From NCBI RefSeq assembly GCF_014287895.1, contig NZ_JACOPP010000001.1, positions 1 to 64,000 of the forward strand: a DNA stretch of 64,000 nucleotides, given 5' to 3'. The notes beneath the pieces are model-generated. The model was not told the DNA's origin and did no database searches. It worked only from the letters and a program-made list of their open reading frames with translations. This document shows positions 49,523 through 57,856 of this stretch, one piece after another; within the stretch, counting starts at the first letter, position 1; every line of letters begins with the position of its first letter. The DNA is from Lawsonibacter hominis (GTDB lineage Bacteria > Bacillota > Clostridia > Oscillospirales > Oscillospiraceae). The translations under genes were made by a program, and so were the position numbers.

Positions 49523-50176
49523 CTACAGGTCTTGCAGGCGATTAATATCTTCCGTTCGGCCCAGCACCACCGCGTCGTCCCCGCTCTCCATCACATAAGC
49601 GGGGCCTGGGGCGATGTTCAGCTCCCCGCTCTTCCCCTTGCGCATGGCGATGATGTTCACCTTGTACCGCGCCCGCACGTCCAGTTCCTGAATGGTCTTC
49701 TGCTGCCACTCCCGGGGGATGGCGGTCTCCACGATGCCGAAATCCTCGCTGAGCTCGATAAAATTGAGCACGTTGGAGCTGGACAGCCCCTGCGCCAGCT
49801 TGACGCCCATCTCGTGCTCCGGGAAGACCACCCGGTCGGCCCCGATCTTTTCCAGCACCTTGCGGTGCACGTGGCTCTGTGCCTTGCAGATGACCTTTTT
49901 GACCCCCAGTTCCTTCAGGTTCAGGGTAATGAGCGCGGAGTTGCCCACGTCATCTCCCACCGCCACGATCGCGCAGTCATAATTCCGCACGCCCAGCGCC
50001 CGCAGCACGGCGGGGTCCCGGGCGTCGCCGGTGACGGCGTGGGTGACCTGATCGGCCACCTTCTGTACGTTTTCCTCCGCTCCGTCCAGGGCCAGCACCT
50101 CATGTCCCAGGGCGGAGAGCTCCTCCGCCACCGCGGTGCCGAAGCGGCCCAGACCGATTACGACAAATGTTTTCAT
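49523..50176 (-). CDS. ktrA: Potassium uptake regulatory subunit KtrA (TrkA family)
   Basis: 217-residue cytosolic RCK protein. FVVIGLGRFGTAVAEELS binds nucleotide (ATP/ADP or NAD) and the C-terminal RCK_C domain (about 140-215) can bind c-di-AMP in relatives. It forms an octameric ring gating KtrB. The ATG at 50176 is preceded by GAGG; an earlier Met at 50221 is not supported. ktrB is the upstream gene of the pair. Confidence 0.9.
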   Translation of the reverse strand: MKTFVVIGLGRFGTAVAEELSALGHEVLALDGAEENVQKVADQVTHAVTGDARDPAVLRALGVRNYDCAIVAVGDDVGNSALITLNLKELGVKKVICKAQSHVHRKVLEKIGADRVVFPEHEMGVKLAQGLSSSNVLNFIELSEDFGIVETAIPREWQQKTIQELDVRARYKVNIIAMRKGKSGELNIAPGPAYVMESGDDAVVLGRTEDINRLQDL

Positions 50177-50352
50177 ACCTGCAACCTCGATGCAATCTGC
50201 TCCGCAGCGCGAAGCCAACATTCAATCCGCGTCCGAAGCGGGACATGCGCCTGCGCAGGACGCCGCCGCCCGCCCTGCAGGCGGGAGGTCACGCTCAGCG
50301 CTTTCCGGGCCGGCGCGCCGGCCACAGATCCGGAGGGAACGCCTCCGGACGT
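50177..50352. other. Spacer between ktrB and ktrA
   Basis: 176 GC-rich bases with short inverted repeats, such as GCCTGC/GCAGGC near 50270-50290. No gene is seen and no recognisable riboswitch. Confidence 0.4.
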
Positions 50353-51735
50353 TTATCCGATCATGACGTTCATTTCCGGATATTTGACCTTGGCATGGTA
50401 TTTGGTTCGGGTCATAAAGGCGATGGAGAAGGACAAGATCCCCACCCGGCCCAGATACATCAGCAAAATGATCAGGCTTTGCGAAGCGGGCGTCAGGTCC
50501 GGGGTAATGCCGCAGGTCAGCCCCACCGTGGCCATGGCCGAGGCCACCTCGAAGGCGGCGTCCAGATAAGGCAGATTCTCCACGGTGGAGAGGAACATGG
50601 AGGCCGTCAGGAACAAAAAGAGCACCACCAGGACCAGGGTCATGGCGCCCAGCACCCGGCGGTAGGGAATGGCCCTCCCCCGGAAGGTGACCTGCTCCCG
50701 CCCGGTCAGCCCCGCGCGCAGGGCCAGCAGCAGCACGCCGATGGTAACGGTCTTAAGGCCGCCCGCGGTGGAGCCGGAGGAGCCGCCGATGAGCATCAGG
50801 ATGACCGACATGGCCTTGCTGCTGTCGGTCAAAGCGCCCTGGCCCAGGGCGTCAAATCCGGCGGTACGCAAGGTGACCGACTGGAACAGGGCGTTGAGCC
50901 CCTTTTCCCACAGCGGCATCCCGCCCAGCGTGGCGGGGTTTTCGAACTCTTCCACAAAAAAGAAGGCCGCGCCGCCCAGGATCAGCGCCGCCGTGATGAG
51001 CAGTACCATCTTGCTGTATACGCTCAGACGCCGCCAGCTGCGCTTGGCCAAGACATCCTCCCAGACGAAAAACCCGACGCCCCCCACCACGATCAGCGCG
51101 GCGGTGGTGCCCAGGACCAGCGGATCGCCGTGATAGCCGGCCAAGCTGGAGAAGGCGCCGAACTTTCCCCCCAGCAGGTCAAACCCCGCGTTGCAGAACG
51201 CGGAGACCGCGTGAAACACCGCATGCCAGACGCCCCGCAGCAGGCCAAAGTCCGGCACCATCCGGATGGACAGCAGCGCCGCGCCCGCCCCCTCCAACAG
51301 GAAGGTCCCCATCAGGGCGTGGCGCACCATCCGCACGACCCCGTCCAGGTCGTTCAGGTTCAGGGTGGAGACCATGATGAGCCGCTCGGACAGGCCGATG
51401 CGCCGGTGCAGCGCAAAGGAAAACAGGGTGATGACCGTCATAAACCCCAGGCCGCCCAGCTGGATCATGCAGAGAATGACCGCTTGTCCGAACAGGGACC
51501 ACTGCGTCCAGGTATCCACCAGGATCAGGCCCGTGACGCAGGAGGAAGACGTGGCGGTAAACAGCGCCGTAAACACTCCGGCGCTCTGCCCGTCCCGGGA
51601 GGCCGCGGGCAGCGTGAGCAGCAGCGTGCCGGCCAGGATGATCAGGGCGAAGGAGCCGGCCACCAGGCGGGTGGCGTTGAGGCTCCGGCTGCGGATCAGG
51701 CGGTCCCGCAGCCAGAGGGCGATCTTTTTGATCAA
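50353..51735 (-). CDS. ktrB: Potassium uptake channel subunit KtrB (TrkH family)
   Basis: 460-residue membrane protein with four M1-P-M2 repeats. Selectivity-filter turns with the conserved Gly are seen in SSSCVTGLILV, FCNAGFDLLGG, TLRTAGFDALG and MATVGLTCGIT. It imports K+ coupled to Na+ under control of KtrA. It is the first gene of the pair, downstream of the hairpin at 51819-51849. Confidence 0.92.
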   Translation of the reverse strand: MIKKIALWLRDRLIRSRSLNATRLVAGSFALIILAGTLLLTLPAASRDGQSAGVFTALFTATSSSCVTGLILVDTWTQWSLFGQAVILCMIQLGGLGFMTVITLFSFALHRRIGLSERLIMVSTLNLNDLDGVVRMVRHALMGTFLLEGAGAALLSIRMVPDFGLLRGVWHAVFHAVSAFCNAGFDLLGGKFGAFSSLAGYHGDPLVLGTTAALIVVGGVGFFVWEDVLAKRSWRRLSVYSKMVLLITAALILGGAAFFFVEEFENPATLGGMPLWEKGLNALFQSVTLRTAGFDALGQGALTDSSKAMSVILMLIGGSSGSTAGGLKTVTIGVLLLALRAGLTGREQVTFRGRAIPYRRVLGAMTLVLVVLFLFLTASMFLSTVENLPYLDAAFEVASAMATVGLTCGITPDLTPASQSLIILLMYLGRVGILSFSIAFMTRTKYHAKVKYPEMNVMIG

Positions 51736-51818
51736 AGAGGTACCTCCAGAGCAAAAGAATCAACGGCCGGACGGACCCGCGCCGGTGCGGTCCCCACGGC
51801 GCGCGTGAAGCGCAGAAA

Positions 51819-51849
51819 GGCATACCGAGGCTGGCGCCCTCGGTATGCC
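51819..51849. terminator. Hairpin between ktrB and the small-ORF region
   Basis: Perfect 12-bp stem (51819-51830 with 51838-51849) with 7-nt loop. On the plus strand ATTCTCTCTTT follows. On the minus strand it lies ten bases after the 39-codon small gene and could end its transcript before ktrB. Confidence 0.65.
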
Positions 51850-51858
51850 ATTCTCTCT

Positions 51859-51978
51859 TTAGTCCAGCGGCTTCATGGTCGGGATTTGAGTTTTGACCGT
51901 TTCATCTTGCTTCATCACAGCCCGTTTTGCCTGAAATTTGGCGTTTTTATGCGGTTTTTCAAACTTTTTAAATCTCAT
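51859..51978 (-). CDS. Candidate 39-residue basic small protein
   Basis: Short frame MRFKKFEKPHKNAKFQAKRA and then VMKQDETVKTQIPTMKPLD. It has a strong ribosome binding site (GGGAGGA, 6-7 bp before the ATG at 51978) and stops ten bases before a hairpin. The N-terminal half is very basic (Lys/Arg), the C-terminal half is polar. No family is recognised. Good translation signals and the terminator placement support a real gene; comparison with other genomes would decide. Confidence 0.5.
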   Translation of the reverse strand: MRFKKFEKPHKNAKFQAKRAVMKQDETVKTQIPTMKPLD

Positions 51979-52339
51979 AAACTGTCCTCCCGTTTCGTCT
52001 GATTCGGGGCAAAAGTTGTAGAAAAGTTGTAAAAAGTTGTAGGCCGTTTTTTTCGCCTTTTTTCAATCGTTTTTCCAGAAAATCACAAGCAGAATATTCT
52101 GCGGAGAATTTCCAGAAAATAGTGCGATACATTCTGCAGCTATGAAGTACATCCCGAATGCTGCACCTCTCGGCATAACCAACATACATGAAGAGCAATC
52201 CGTTAACCCAAATCAGCCAAAATACCAGCCGGATTCTCTAAGCCATACAATAATAGCATAAGCCAGAAAACCATTCAAGTCAACGCTTTTCTCGTAGCAT
52301 GTTCCAATTTCATACCTTATATATAAAAAGGAGATTCTT
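51979..52339. other. AT-rich spacer at the edge of the conjugative element
   Basis: 360 bp of AT-rich sequence with no convincing gene. It holds three AAAAGTTGTA repeats (52011-52041), inverted CAGAATATTCTG (about 52091-52102) and the ribosome binding site AAAAGGAG of the next gene. The change from GC-rich core genes to this composition marks the approximate start of the mobile module. Confidence 0.5.
52011..52041. repeat. Three tandem AAAAGTTGTA repeats
   Basis: Copies at 52011, 52022 and 52032, spaced 11 and 10 bp, about one DNA turn each. They lie 30 bp upstream of the small gene on the minus strand and 300 bp before the winged-helix gene on the plus strand. They may be a protein-binding array (operator or iteron-like). 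Confidence 0.6.
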
Positions 52340-53479
52340 ATGCCAGCCTATCAATTACAAATTAAACAGGTGGTGGACTATCCACGCTGTCGGATTTACC
52401 GACAGTTTATCCATCGTCTGATAGATGACCGGAGCATTCGCGCAAGCGGCGGCTCCGGCCTTTTTCATTATACCGTGCTTTGCAGCTTTGCAAACTTCCG
52501 CACCTCATACCGGCGCATCGATGGCATCAGCTACACCGTCTACCCCGGCGAATGGGTCTGTACGCTCAAAGAACTGTCTCAATGGTTTCGGACTCGTTTT
52601 CAGTGTCAGGCGCTTTCCATCCTGGGAGAGCTTCAGCAGCGGCACCTCATTGACTTCTCCTCTCTCGGGCGCGGAAATGTGATCCGCTATAAAATCCGGA
52701 ACTGGGCCCGGCACAACACGGTTTTGGAGTATAACGCTCCCTGTCAAAAGGACACCGGCTTTTTCTTTCTGCCGGTATCTATCGTTACTGACCTAATCAG
52801 CTCTGACCGCTGTTCCGAAATGGATATCGTGCTGGATCTATGGGTTTCGGCCATCTACAACGACAGTCAAGTGCAGGGGTCGGGTCTTGGGCCTGTAGCC
52901 TATTTCCGCAATGGCACTGGCAATCCTTTGGTCACCTATACGGAACTTGCTGCCCGCTGGGGACTGTCCCGGGCCACCGTTGGCCGTATTCTTAAAAAGC
53001 TGTCCGCCTTGGACTATATTTCCCTCATGTCCTTCCCCGGCCGCCACGGCAGCGTGATCTATCTTAAAAACTACTTGTCCACCATGTTTGAAATATCTGA
53101 TGTGATGGTGGACAAAGAGGAGGTCGCTATGACACTCAATATCCGTCTGGAGCTTCCTGCGGAGGGCTGTGTTGACCAGGAAGAGCCCACCATGGAGCAT
53201 GAGGTCATCGTTTCAGACGAACTCTCCAGCGTTTCAAAATCTCACATTGAAATCATCATGCAGAAAATGGCGCAAATCCTGATGGCACAAGGGATTTCGT
53301 GCTTTGGATGCTCCCTCTCTCACTACAAGTTATATCCTTTATCGGGCGACTGCCGGGAAGAATTACTACCCCGCGCACACGAGCAAACTGTGTTGCGCTT
53401 AGGCCTGGCTGTGTTGTGTGGCAACAAGCAGGTCGCAAGTTTTGAACTTACTCTCAACCCCATTGTTGAAAACAAATAA
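52340..53479 (+). CDS. Winged-helix protein of a conjugative element
   Basis: 379-residue protein. Two likely DNA-binding regions: residues 70-125 (WVCTLKELSQWFRTRFQCQA) and 190-240 with ELAARWGLSRATVGRILKKL, a clear helix-turn-helix. Similar proteins stand at the start of transfer modules in clostridial conjugative elements. It may act as replication initiator or regulator; no catalytic residues are visible. AAAAGGAG precedes the ATG. The C-terminal 130 residues are unassigned. Confidence 0.65.
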   Translation: MPAYQLQIKQVVDYPRCRIYRQFIHRLIDDRSIRASGGSGLFHYTVLCSFANFRTSYRRIDGISYTVYPGEWVCTLKELSQWFRTRFQCQALSILGELQQRHLIDFSSLGRGNVIRYKIRNWARHNTVLEYNAPCQKDTGFFFLPVSIVTDLISSDRCSEMDIVLDLWVSAIYNDSQVQGSGLGPVAYFRNGTGNPLVTYTELAARWGLSRATVGRILKKLSALDYISLMSFPGRHGSVIYLKNYLSTMFEISDVMVDKEEVAMTLNIRLELPAEGCVDQEEPTMEHEVIVSDELSSVSKSHIEIIMQKMAQILMAQGISCFGCSLSHYKLYPLSGDCREELLPRAHEQTVLRLGLAVLCGNKQVASFELTLNPIVENK

Positions 53480-53491
53480 GGAGGCATAACC

Positions 53492-54043
53492 ATGAAGAAA
53501 TTTGACGAAAAGAATGTTGCTGAAAACCCGCTGTACCACGACACCTGGAAGCTGCTGAAGAAATACCGTGATGTGGTATGGAGCCTGGAGCTGTCTGTTC
53601 AGCATGTCCGGACAAAATTTGAGATCGAGTATGGCACTTCCATCGAGGATTTTCTGGATTCTGTCTACCTGGCCGGCGCCGATCTGGCGGGCAGCGATAT
53701 TGAGCATCACGCCAAGTGCATTGAGCGCAGCCACAAAATGCTGAAATTGCTGGATTCGGCAGTCGATCTGCTCCGCACCAAGCACAAGAACGGTGAAGCA
53801 TACTACTGGCTTCTGTACTACTCTTTTCTCTCCCCCCAGCAGTTGAAAAATGTGGAGGAGATCATCGAGAACCTGCGCCCTCATATCCGGGATATTTCCT
53901 TCCGTACCTATTACCGTAAGCGGCGGGAGGCCATTGAAGCCCTCAGTTCCGTGCTGTGGGGATATACCTCCAAGGACAGCCTGAATGTGCTGGAGCAATT
54001 TTTCCCAGACTTGACGGCCGGCGAAAACAAGCAGGGCAAATAA
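53492..54043 (+). CDS. Conserved-type hypothetical protein of the conjugative element
   Basis: 183-residue soluble, mostly helical protein, 12 bp after the winged-helix gene behind AAGGAGG. Landmarks are DTWKLLKKYRDVVWSLELSV and a YYWLLYYSFLSPQQLKNVEE segment; no signal peptide or membrane helix. I do not recognise the family. A helical bundle of this sort could be an HTH-type or structural accessory protein. Co-expression with the transfer genes is likely. Confidence 0.6.
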   Translation: MKKFDEKNVAENPLYHDTWKLLKKYRDVVWSLELSVQHVRTKFEIEYGTSIEDFLDSVYLAGADLAGSDIEHHAKCIERSHKMLKLLDSAVDLLRTKHKNGEAYYWLLYYSFLSPQQLKNVEEIIENLRPHIRDISFRTYYRKRREAIEALSSVLWGYTSKDSLNVLEQFFPDLTAGENKQGK

Positions 54044-54212
54044 TTGGCACATATCGGGAAAATAATTGGCGCGTTTCTGCCCTTGAGGCGTAAATCTCAA
54101 TGTGTTAGACTGAATATGCTCAAACTTGCACCCAAAACCGAATACGGACAGAGAACAGCGCCTTTTTCCGAAGTGCTTTTTTTCTGTCCAAACGGCCGTC
54201 CGGCCCGGGAAT

Positions 54213-54243
54213 AAGCCCGCATCTGCAAATCAGGTGCGGGCTT
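54213..54243 (+). terminator. Terminator before the transfer genes
   Basis: 13-bp stem (54213-54225 with 54231-54243, one G-T pair), 5-nt loop, followed by GTTCTTTGCTTTT. It separates the two leading genes from the transfer operon and may be an attenuator of the latter. Confidence 0.8.
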
Positions 54244-54296
54244 GTTCTTTGCTTTTGAGCAACGATCATCACATTTGGATTGGAGGTCCTCAAACA

Positions 54297-54695
54297 TTGA
54301 AGAAACTGAAACTTCCCCAGTCGAAGCGGAAAGATGCCGACCGCACGCCTCAGCATCATTTTTCCGCTGCCAAACTCGCCTATATGGCTTTTCTCTGCGT
54401 CACGATGTCGCTGGTTTTCTGTCAGCCGGCCTTTGCTGCAACCGATGTTTGGTCTAAAGCCAAAGAGATCATGCAGGATGTCTACAAGCAGATTGTCGCA
54501 ATTTCCACCATTGCGGCTATTGTGACCGCCTCGGTCGCCCTGCTGCTGATGAACTTCTCCCGCTCGGGCCGGACCGTCGATGAAAGCCGTGCTTGGCTGA
54601 AGCGCATCTGTATCACCTGGGCGATCCTCAACGGATTAGGCTTTATCATGGCTTATGTGACGCCTCTGTTTGCCGGCGGTCAGTGGGCTGGATGA
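54297..54695 (+). CDS. Pilin-like (VirB2/TrbC-type) conjugation protein
   Basis: 132 residues. The start is TTG at 54297 behind TGGAGGT (9 bp); there is no ATG in a suitable place. A signal peptide follows a charged N-terminus (about 28-48, ending QPAFA-ATD), then two membrane helices (about 70-92 and 105-128). Size and topology match VirB2/TrbC pilin-like proteins of Gram-positive type IV secretion. It begins the transfer operon after the terminator at 54213-54243. Confidence 0.7.
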   Translation: MKKLKLPQSKRKDADRTPQHHFSAAKLAYMAFLCVTMSLVFCQPAFAATDVWSKAKEIMQDVYKQIVAISTIAAIVTASVALLLMNFSRSGRTVDESRAWLKRICITWAILNGLGFIMAYVTPLFAGGQWAG

Positions 54696-54734
54696 CAGAG
54701 ACAACTCTACACCCGCTGGAAGGAGGCGTAATTT

Positions 54735-55445
54735 ATGGGTATCCTGGATGGCATCGTTGAATGGATTGCAGAGCAGATCATGGCAGGTCTCGACCTTGTG
54801 ACTACTTCGGTTTTGGGCGCGCTTGGTTGTGACATGACCGTTTTTCTGCGCTATTTCCCCGCCGCAGAGACGATGTACGGGATTTTTGTAGCTCTGGCTG
54901 TCGGTCTGATTTTGCTCAACTGGGTATGGCAGCTGTTTAAGAATTTTGGTCTGAGCGCCGGCATCGAGGCAGAAGATCCTGTGAAGCTGAGCATCCGCTC
55001 GGTTCTCTTCATTCTGCTGGCACTTTTTTCAGACGAGATCATCAACACGATACTGACCATCGGCGGCACCCCGTACCGCTGGATCATGGATTCGGAACTG
55101 CCGCCCCTCAGCTTTGCCGATTTCAATTCGGTGATGCTGGTGATCATCGGTGTATGCGCCAATGGAGCCGTGGCCTTGATCACTTTGATTCTGGTCATCA
55201 TTTTGGCATGGAACTATCTGAAACTGCTGCTTGAAGCAGCGGAACGATATGTATTGCTTGGTGTGCTGGTCTATACTGCACCAGTCGCTTTTGCGATGGG
55301 GGCAAGCCAGACCACATCAAACATCTGGAAATCCTGGTGCCGGATGCTGGGCGGGCAGATTTTTCTGCTGCTTATGAACGCCTGGTGTCTGCGCCTATTT
55401 ACGAGCATGGTTGGTTCGTTTATCTCCAACCCGCTTTCGCTTTAA
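54735..55445 (+). CDS. VirB6/TrbL-like channel protein
   Basis: 236-residue integral membrane protein with five or six helices. The segment LTIGGTPYRWIMDSELPPLS lies in an extracellular loop, and the later helices (about 130-230) resemble the TrbL/VirB6 core, including YVLLGVLVYTAPVAFAMGAS. It probably forms the inner-membrane channel of the conjugation machine. AAGGAGG precedes the ATG. Confidence 0.75.
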   Translation: MGILDGIVEWIAEQIMAGLDLVTTSVLGALGCDMTVFLRYFPAAETMYGIFVALAVGLILLNWVWQLFKNFGLSAGIEAEDPVKLSIRSVLFILLALFSDEIINTILTIGGTPYRWIMDSELPPLSFADFNSVMLVIIGVCANGAVALITLILVIILAWNYLKLLLEAAERYVLLGVLVYTAPVAFAMGASQTTSNIWKSWCRMLGGQIFLLLMNAWCLRLFTSMVGSFISNPLSL

Positions 55446-55456
55446 GGAGGGGCGTA

Positions 55457-56449
55457 ATGAAAAAACTCAGAAGAATTCTGTTTCTTGCGCTCATGGTCGG
55501 TCTTCTTGCCTGCCTGTGCTGCCAACCCGCTTTTGCCGCCGTTTCGGAGGAAGAAGTGCAGGCACAGGTAGACGCCGTGGGCAAAGAAGCTGTATCCGGC
55601 AATGTCCTGATTTGGTTCATGTGTGCGATTGGTTTTCTCAAAGTATCACAGAAAATCGACTCTTTCATGGCAAGTCTTGGGGTCAATGTAGGTCATACCG
55701 GCGGCAGTATGCTGGCGGAGGCCTTAATAGCCGCCCGGGGCTTCAGTGGATTCAAGAGCTTTTCCAGCCACCATTTCGGCGGTGGGCACAGCAGCAATTC
55801 CACCCATGTGAATGCAAGCGGTGGCGGTAAGGGTGGCGGCTTTGGTGCCGGCTTTGCCAGCGGCGGTTTGGCTGGGGTGATTGGCCGGAAGGTCACGAAC
55901 AATGCGGTAAAAACAGCAACAACTCCCTCAGAAACAAAAGCCTCTGGCCTTGGTGGTCTCGTAGGCGGTGCTGCAGGGGGTATCGGCGGCCACATCTATA
56001 CTTCGTCCGTCAGCAAGGGCGGCAATTTCGCCAACAATGTGATCGGTTCTGTTGCCACCGGGAACATTACCCAGATGGGTACAATTTCCGGTGAGAAAGC
56101 TGTTGACGCTTTGCACTCTTACATGGGGCACGCTGCTTTGGAAGCCGGTGCTGAAAACATTCCTCAATACCAGAATGTTGAGATCGGCGGCGGGCGTATC
56201 ACAGGCACCGAAGTTACCGCCGAGCATCCGGAAGGCATCGCTTTCGGAATGTATCATGCAGATCAGTATGTTGCACCCGAGGGCCAATACACAACGGTTC
56301 ATTCCGCCGACGGTGCGGCATGGTATAAGCAATACGCTGTTGACACTGTGGAGAAATCCCCCTACATGGCACCGGATGGGTCGATAGCCTACAACGAGTC
56401 AATCGTCAAGAAGCTGCCCCCCACTCCCCGCAGAAAGGACAAGATCTAA
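55457..56449 (+). CDS. Gly-rich secreted/membrane protein of the transfer operon
   Basis: 330 residues. Signal peptide to about residue 27 (CQPAFA-AVS), one hydrophobic segment at about 48-65, then a Gly/Ser/Ala-rich region (about 80-200), followed by a polar C-terminus. The family is common in clostridial elements between VirB6-like and peptidase genes; no catalytic motif is visible. A role in the envelope part of the channel is likely. It follows AAGGAGG, and its stop directly abuts the next ATG. Confidence 0.65.
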   Translation: MKKLRRILFLALMVGLLACLCCQPAFAAVSEEEVQAQVDAVGKEAVSGNVLIWFMCAIGFLKVSQKIDSFMASLGVNVGHTGGSMLAEALIAARGFSGFKSFSSHHFGGGHSSNSTHVNASGGGKGGGFGAGFASGGLAGVIGRKVTNNAVKTATTPSETKASGLGGLVGGAAGGIGGHIYTSSVSKGGNFANNVIGSVATGNITQMGTISGEKAVDALHSYMGHAALEAGAENIPQYQNVEIGGGRITGTEVTAEHPEGIAFGMYHADQYVAPEGQYTTVHSADGAAWYKQYAVDTVEKSPYMAPDGSIAYNESIVKKLPPTPRRKDKI

Positions 56450-57826
56450 ATGGGTGAAGAAAAAAAGACTGGTCTTGCCGATGCCGTGGAAACCGGAGCA
56501 TCCGCTGCCCACACCATAAAAGGCGCTATTAAAGCAGGCAAGGCAATTCCCGGTGCCGCAAAAGGAGCTGCCGCCGGCGGCCCGTATGGTGCCGTGGCCG
56601 GGGCCGTTTGGGCCGGGCGCAAGCACATCGGCAAGATCATCGCCGTCATCATCATTCTGCTTTTGCTTCCGGTACTGTTTGTCCTGATGCTCCCCGGGCT
56701 TATCTTTGGAGGTCTGGTTAATGCCTTTTCTCCGGCAGATTCCGAAGCCCCTGTTCTCAACAGCGAGACAGCTATCGTGGAAAATGCCAACGACATAACA
56801 TTCACCATCAATTCCATTCTGGGCGAGGCGTTGGATGATGTGATGGCCCGGATTGAGGAAGATTTTGCTTCGTCCGGTGTCGACCACATGGAGATCAAGA
56901 ATTCCTATTCCTCCGGCCCTGTTTTCAATGCCAATCTCATCATCTCTCAGTATTGTGCGGCCCGGGATGAGGATTTTGAAAGTATTTCACTGGATGATTT
57001 GGCCGCTGTTCTCCGGGATAATAAGGAACACCTGTATTCCTACACCAGCGTCCAGGAATCCCGTGAGGTTACTACCGAGGACCCGGAAACCGGCGAGGAA
57101 ACCACCACTACCGAAACATGGATCATTTACACGATCCGGTATAACGGTGAATCCTATCTTGCGGACCATGTTTTCGCACTCACGGATGAGCAAAAGAAAC
57201 TTGCCTCTGACTACGCTTCCAACCTGAGTACCTTTTTGGGTGATGGGTTGCTCCAGAACATGACGGAGTGGACCGGAAACAGCATCCCCTCTCTTGGGGA
57301 TGTAACCTTTACCGATGGTGTGACACCGGTGGTGTACTATAACCAACTGGATGAACGCTATGCCAGCCAGCCTTACGGAACTGACAACATTGGCGGCTAC
57401 GGCTGCGGGCCGACCAGCATGGCAATCGTAGTGTCTTCCCTTACGGACGATACGGTTGATCCCGTGGAGATGGCGCAGTGGTCCTATGAAAATGGATACT
57501 GGTGTGACAACAGCGGCTCCTATCACGCCCTGATTCCTGCCGCAGCGGAGGCCTGGGGACTGCCGGTATCCGGCTGTACGACATCCGAGCCGCAGCGCAT
57601 CGTCGATGCTCTTTCCGAGGGAAAGCTGGTTGTGGCAATCATGGCTGAAGGGCATTTCACTTCTTCCGGCCATTTCATCGTTCTCCGAGGCGTAAAAGAC
57701 GGTCAAATCATGGTGGCAGACCCGGCCAGCTATAAGCGCAGTGAGCAACTTTGGGATCTGTCCATTATCTTAAACGAGGCCAGCCGTCGTGCAGGCGCCG
57801 GCGGTCCGTTCTGGATTATCGGTTGA
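56450..57826 (+). CDS. C39-like cysteine peptidase of the transfer operon
   Basis: 458 residues. The first about 75 residues are Gly/Ala-rich, then one membrane helix (about 64-92), an extracellular middle domain, and a C-terminal papain-like C39 domain (about 290-455) with Cys in YGCGPTSMAIVVSSL, His in SSGHFIVLRGV and Asp in VADPASYKRSEQ. C39-like domains in conjugative elements probably process or cleave cell-wall or partner proteins. No bacteriocin exporter parts are present. The ATG is immediately after the previous stop. Confidence 0.78.
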   Translation: MGEEKKTGLADAVETGASAAHTIKGAIKAGKAIPGAAKGAAAGGPYGAVAGAVWAGRKHIGKIIAVIIILLLLPVLFVLMLPGLIFGGLVNAFSPADSEAPVLNSETAIVENANDITFTINSILGEALDDVMARIEEDFASSGVDHMEIKNSYSSGPVFNANLIISQYCAARDEDFESISLDDLAAVLRDNKEHLYSYTSVQESREVTTEDPETGEETTTTETWIIYTIRYNGESYLADHVFALTDEQKKLASDYASNLSTFLGDGLLQNMTEWTGNSIPSLGDVTFTDGVTPVVYYNQLDERYASQPYGTDNIGGYGCGPTSMAIVVSSLTDDTVDPVEMAQWSYENGYWCDNSGSYHALIPAAAEAWGLPVSGCTTSEPQRIVDALSEGKLVVAIMAEGHFTSSGHFIVLRGVKDGQIMVADPASYKRSEQLWDLSIILNEASRRAGAGGPFWIIG

Positions 57827-57856
57827 CCTTCCTTCGGTTACGGAAATGAGGTATGT

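Noticed and set aside
51736..51860. c-di-AMP (ydaO) riboswitch upstream of ktrB
   Set aside because: These riboswitches often precede ktr genes, but I could not find the conserved core blocks on the minus strand here.
51968..52198. 76-codon minus-strand frame at the edge of the conjugative element
   Set aside because: It uses a TTG without a ribosome binding site, overlaps the repeat array and the leader of the better-supported 39-codon gene, and shows no domain.
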